From the NCBI GenBank assembly GCA_947172415.1, contig OX359194.1, positions 930,001 through 994,000 on the forward strand: a stretch of 64,000 bases of DNA, read 5' to 3'. A model generated the notes under the pieces. It had not been told where the DNA came from. It saw only the letters and a program-made list of their open reading frames with translations, and did no database searches. Made by a program: the position numbers and the translations under genes. Source of the DNA: Chondrosia reniformis (taxonomy: Eukaryota > Porifera > Demospongiae > Chondrillida > Chondrillidae). Of the stretch, positions 61,801 to 64,000 are shown in pieces (the stretch's first letter is position 1; each line of letters begins with the position of its first letter).

Positions 61801-64000
61801 ACCTCACACTAATCTCACACAGACCTCACACTAATCTCACACAGACCTCACACTAATCTCACACAGTCCTCACACTAATCTCACACAGACCTCACACTAA
61901 TCTCACACAGACCTCACACTAATCTCACACAGACCTCACACTAATCTCACACACTGAGTCCTCACACTAATCTCACACACTGAGTCCTCACACTAATCTC
62001 ACACACTGAGTCCTCACACTAATCTCACACAGACCTCACACAAACCTCACACTAATCTCACACACTGAGTCCTCATACAATTAACCCCTACGGTATTTAC
62101 ATTCTATTTTTCTAAATTGTAATACTATAGCTAATACAAAGGATTAGTAACACTACAAGCAGCGAAGATAAGAATTATTCCAAAAAGGCAATAATTGCCA
62201 AAAGGAATCGATACAAGGACAAATACCCTTGTAAGTACACAAATACCCTTTTGTCCTATTGTCAATATATGGTCTCAGCTCACGTGATAGTGGATATTTC
62301 ACATATGTTCATGTACATGAAGTGCTTTGTCCTTATTAAAGTGAGCTGAGGATAAAGATATGGATACCAAAAAATCCACTTTTTCAGATTTTGACATCAA
62401 TGGAGATATACGTAGTATATGGACTCCTTCCACTTTTCAAGCACATATACATGTACATACATGTATACGTACATATAAAGGCATTATTTGTAAACTTGGT
62501 ATTTCAGAAATACTAATATAGTGTATATATGTACATGCAATTATTTGCATCTCTTTAATGTTTAGATACTATGCATCATATCCTCATAGCAGGAAGGAAT
62601 CACGAAAATGGAAGTGACTATTTCAATGGTTCCTATATCAGTGTTAGTGCAACAAATGCTCGTTGAAATACTAGATTATTCTGGATAATTAAGTGCAATC
62701 ACATTTGCTAGCATACTTTATGTATGAGTAGCATATTCTCTTGTATGCAGAGCTACTCAAAGCCACGAGCCTTCTTAGCTTCTCAGGCTCCGATGAGCAA
62801 CACTAAAGAGGACTTTTGGGAGATTGTATGGCAAGTGAAGCCAATCACAATAGTTCTTTTGTGTGATTTCAGGGAATTTGGCACTGTAAGTGAGGGCAAC
62901 TCTTTAGAGGGCTTCTGTAACACTTGTCTCCACCACAAAATGCAATATGATATAATCTATATAAGTATATAGCTGCAGTGGAGGCTCATACATCATACAA
63001 GTAATATGGTGGTAGGGGAATAGGGAAGACTGTTTGGATTTTTAAAACTAGAGAATTTTACATAAACATTATTCTATATACGTACTTTTAATGTCTCTTA
63101 GTATCTGTACACTTTGTGAGGTGAACATAGAAAATCCTTTCTTTAGATACTTAGTGATCATCGGTATTCTATATTTATACAAACTATTAACTAGTATTCT
63201 ATACTATTAACTAGTACAATAACTATCCTGACAATGTACGTACTTATGTAGCATGTGGTGAATTGGGTACTTTCCTCAATTTAGGAGACATCTTGCCTGT
63301 TCTGGCCGCTTGAGAAAAGGGATGAAGAGTATGGTTTTGTAAGAGTTGAAGTTGTCAAGACAGAAAATCAAAATGGTTTTGTCAAGTACTCAATAATTGT
63401 GACAGACAAGAATCAGGTAACATGTATATACTAGTAATTGTGTGTTCCATATATTGAGCATGTTCTAGTAGAAGTATATACATTTTCCTGATAGTTTGCT
63501 GATGAAGACCTACGGGTCGAAATGTTCAATCTAACTCGATTTGCGTTGCAGATAGCTCCAATTAACTTATCTATCATAATGAACGCAACTAAAATTACTC
63601 CCTATCACTACATACATTTCCCTGCATATTTCTTCCATTATACAGCCTCAAGGAAAGACCCTAGACTTGACTCTGTTTCATATCAGAGAATGGAGGGCTG
63701 ATAGGCAACCACAAGTGTCTTCTTTGCTTAGTATGATGGGGGAAGTGCAAAACATCCAAAATGGGGTGACTAAACCAACGTTTGTTTTGTGCGAGTGAGT
63801 TCAAACTACACACTGTACATGTATAACAGTTAATACATTTGTTATTCTTTTTGATTGCAGTGATGGTATGGGTCGTACTGGTGTCTTCATTACTGCTATG
63901 TCTGAGATTGAGAGAGTCAAAGTTGAAGGAGAAGTTGACATATTTCAGACTGTCAAAGCCATTAGAGTACAAAGACCCAACATGGTCTCCACTGTGGTGA
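49889..64000 (+). CDS. Gene E: receptor-type protein tyrosine phosphatase (signal peptide - Ig - 10 FN3 - TM - PTP D1 - D2), last exon outside window
   Basis: Exons in frame: 49889-49946, 50365-50676, 51097-51138, 51384-51674, 51734-52024, 52084-52374, 52434-52724, 52784-53074, 53356-53628, 53703-53990, 54193-54471, 55267-55455, 55907-55999, 56128-56409, 56573-56711, 57265-57383, 57511-57611, 57723-57804, 58059-58132, 58476-58512, 58760-58857, 59430-59555, 60144-60292, 60365-60500, 60966-61115, 62131-62230, 62566-62642, 62751-62885, 63285-63416, 63646-63794, 63861-63996. The donor of the last one is the final gt.. of the window; by comparison with A one 81-bp coding exon is missing. The N-terminal half is a recent duplicate of gene D; the phosphatase half is orthologous in layout to A but clearly more diverged. 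No disabling change seen. The TM exon uses a GC donor. Confidence 0.87.
50365..50676 (+). other. Gene E Ig-like domain exon
   Basis: 104 codons, phase 1-1, with cysteines in VELQCSRTS and GTYSCVVRN and the W of QWYTTG. Nearly identical to the gene D exon; flanking introns are also almost identical. Confidence 0.85.
51384..53074 (+). repeat. Gene E tandem FN3 exon array, five copies, period exactly 350 bp, three identical
   Basis: Exons start at 51384, 51734, 52084, 52434 and 52784, all 291 bp with 59-bp introns. From about 51561 to about 52887 the repeats read identically in exon and intron by eye (nearly four units). The outer exons carry the differences (for example GKINLRV in the first). 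Phase 1-1 keeps the frame for any copy number. Assembly over- or under-collapse here is possible. Confidence 0.92.
54585..54669. mobile_element. Tiny pogo/Tigger-like MITE, gene E intron
   Basis: Paralogous to the 43097-43180 element of gene D, at the same distance after the SGPPLNLDV exon. Confidence 0.65.
54765..55067. mobile_element. MITE with about 25-bp inverted ends, gene E intron
   Basis: Left end taccatatttgtctgttta and right end, reversed, tacggtatttgtctgaata, 303 bp, GC-richer than its surroundings, no ORF. Not in the equivalent D or C introns, so younger than the D/E split. A degraded reverse copy appears at 60566-60850. Confidence 0.75.
55555..55755 (+). repeat. R1 copy in gene E split-FN3 intron
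   Basis: Occupies the same intron as the gene B copy at 18890-19095, which shows common descent of that intron. Confidence 0.75.
56695..56812 (+). repeat. 37-bp tandem triplication spanning the TM-exon donor of gene E
   Basis: Three copies of a unit containing gtgtatctgaggcaagtt begin at 56702, 56739 and 56776, so three equivalent GC donors stand in a row. Only the first gives the right phase for the next exon. Because 37 is not a multiple of three, the second or third donor shifts the frame. Confidence 0.85.
57105..57200. repeat. R3-like repeat, gene E intron
   Basis: Contains gaagaagactccaagggtcg, related to the gatgaagacctacgggtcga core at 63500 and 46558. Confidence 0.45.
59225..59345 (-). 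repeat. R3 repeat, reverse copy, gene E intron
   Basis: Its reverse complement (gctgaggaagacctccaggt, then gaaatgttgaatc) matches the forward copy at about 63495-63600. Confidence 0.55.
59597..59856. mobile_element. Non-autonomous Tigger/pogo-like DNA transposon in gene E intron
   Basis: Left end cagtggaccctcacttatcc and right end, reversed, cagtggaccctcgcttatcc: about 24 bp with one difference in the first 20. TA duplication on both sides (59595-59596, 59857-59858), length 260 bp, no ORF. The terminal CAGTGGACCCTC type is characteristic of pogo/Tigger elements. Confidence 0.85.
60566..60850 (-). mobile_element. Degraded reverse copy of the 54765 MITE family
   Basis: Stretches such as ctccatggccttttacttga and gcctcaattgaagc match the reverse complement of internal parts of 54765-55067. 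The ends are eroded. Confidence 0.5.
61117..62080. repeat. 22-bp minisatellite in gene E intron (about 43 units)
   Basis: Unit ctcacacagacctcacacta plus at, with variant units (cagtcc for cagacc; cacactgagtcc near the 3' end; a few shortened cacacagacctcacacagacc units). It starts 2 bp after the donor of exon 60966-61115, so that intron is mostly minisatellite. Variants cluster, as in arrays that grow by local duplication. Confidence 0.95.
62131..63996 (+). other. Gene E PTP domain D2, probably catalytically dead, incomplete
   Basis: P-loop reads LCDDGMGRTG: CX5R kept, preceding His lost; the WPD position reads EWRADRQP. The exon 63861-63996 is nearly identical to its gene A partner, while the two exons before it differ strongly. 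The terminal helix lies outside the window. Confidence 0.82.
63485..63610 (+). repeat. R3 repeat, forward copy, gene E D2 intron
   Basis: Contains gctgatgaagacctacgggt followed by cgaaatgttcaatc. Fills most of the 63417-63645 intron. Confidence 0.55.

Noticed and set aside
61117-62080. Regularly spaced repeats that might be mistaken for a CRISPR-like array
   Set aside because: Units are contiguous 22-bp copies without unique spacers, inside an intron of an animal gene.

Overview
The window is one piece of an animal genome, most likely a demosponge of the Amphimedon type (inference from AT-rich DNA, many tacgta-type motifs, short introns, many miniature transposons and the protein families present; no species call can be proved here). 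All recognised genes lie on the + strand. They form a tandem cluster of cell-surface receptors built from fibronectin type III (FN3) domains, in two forms. Receptor tyrosine phosphatases (RPTPs) have FN3 repeats, one membrane span and tandem PTP domains D1 and D2. Short-tail receptors have the same kind of FN3 ectodomain and a different membrane span, followed by a tail of about 45-50 residues that carries an NPxY motif and a second tyrosine, and no phosphatase.

Layout: (A) 1-11292, 3' part of an RPTP, cut at the window start, with an intact D1/D2 and stop codon. 11293-14458, intergenic, with an orphan FN3 exon and several repeats. (B) 14459-21278, complete short-tail receptor, followed after about 360 bp by P1 (21641-26551), a decayed RPTP 3' half. 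(C) 28034-34321, complete short-tail receptor, followed by P2 (34622-36267), an RPTP relic that has lost all of D1. (D) 39158-45485, complete short-tail receptor with an added Ig domain. (E) 49889 to past the window end, Ig + 10 FN3 RPTP, complete except for its last exon, which should lie just beyond base 64000.

Almost every ectodomain exon is symmetric phase 1-1 and encodes one whole FN3 domain (one FN3 type is always split over two exons). Single exons with their introns have been duplicated in tandem with periods of 348-355 bp. In gene E the copies are identical over about 1.3 kb, introns included, so they are very young or kept identical by conversion. Paralogous introns and intergenic blocks can be followed between units, so the cluster grew by duplication of large blocks, with DNA transposon remnants (MITEs) added afterwards.

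Functional reading (inference): D1 of A and of E keeps every PTP motif I can check ([19 protein letters not shown], downstream Q). D2 keeps the CX5R loop but lacks the HC histidine and a WPD loop, as expected for a regulatory pseudophosphatase domain. The short-tail paralogues share the ectodomain but have tyrosine docking motifs in place of a phosphatase. The cluster therefore looks like a paired-receptor family in which RPTPs were repeatedly converted into non-catalytic receptors and the phosphatase exons were left downstream as pseudogenes. No retroviral, LTR, Polinton or RT-bearing element, CRISPR array, rRNA or tRNA was recognised.
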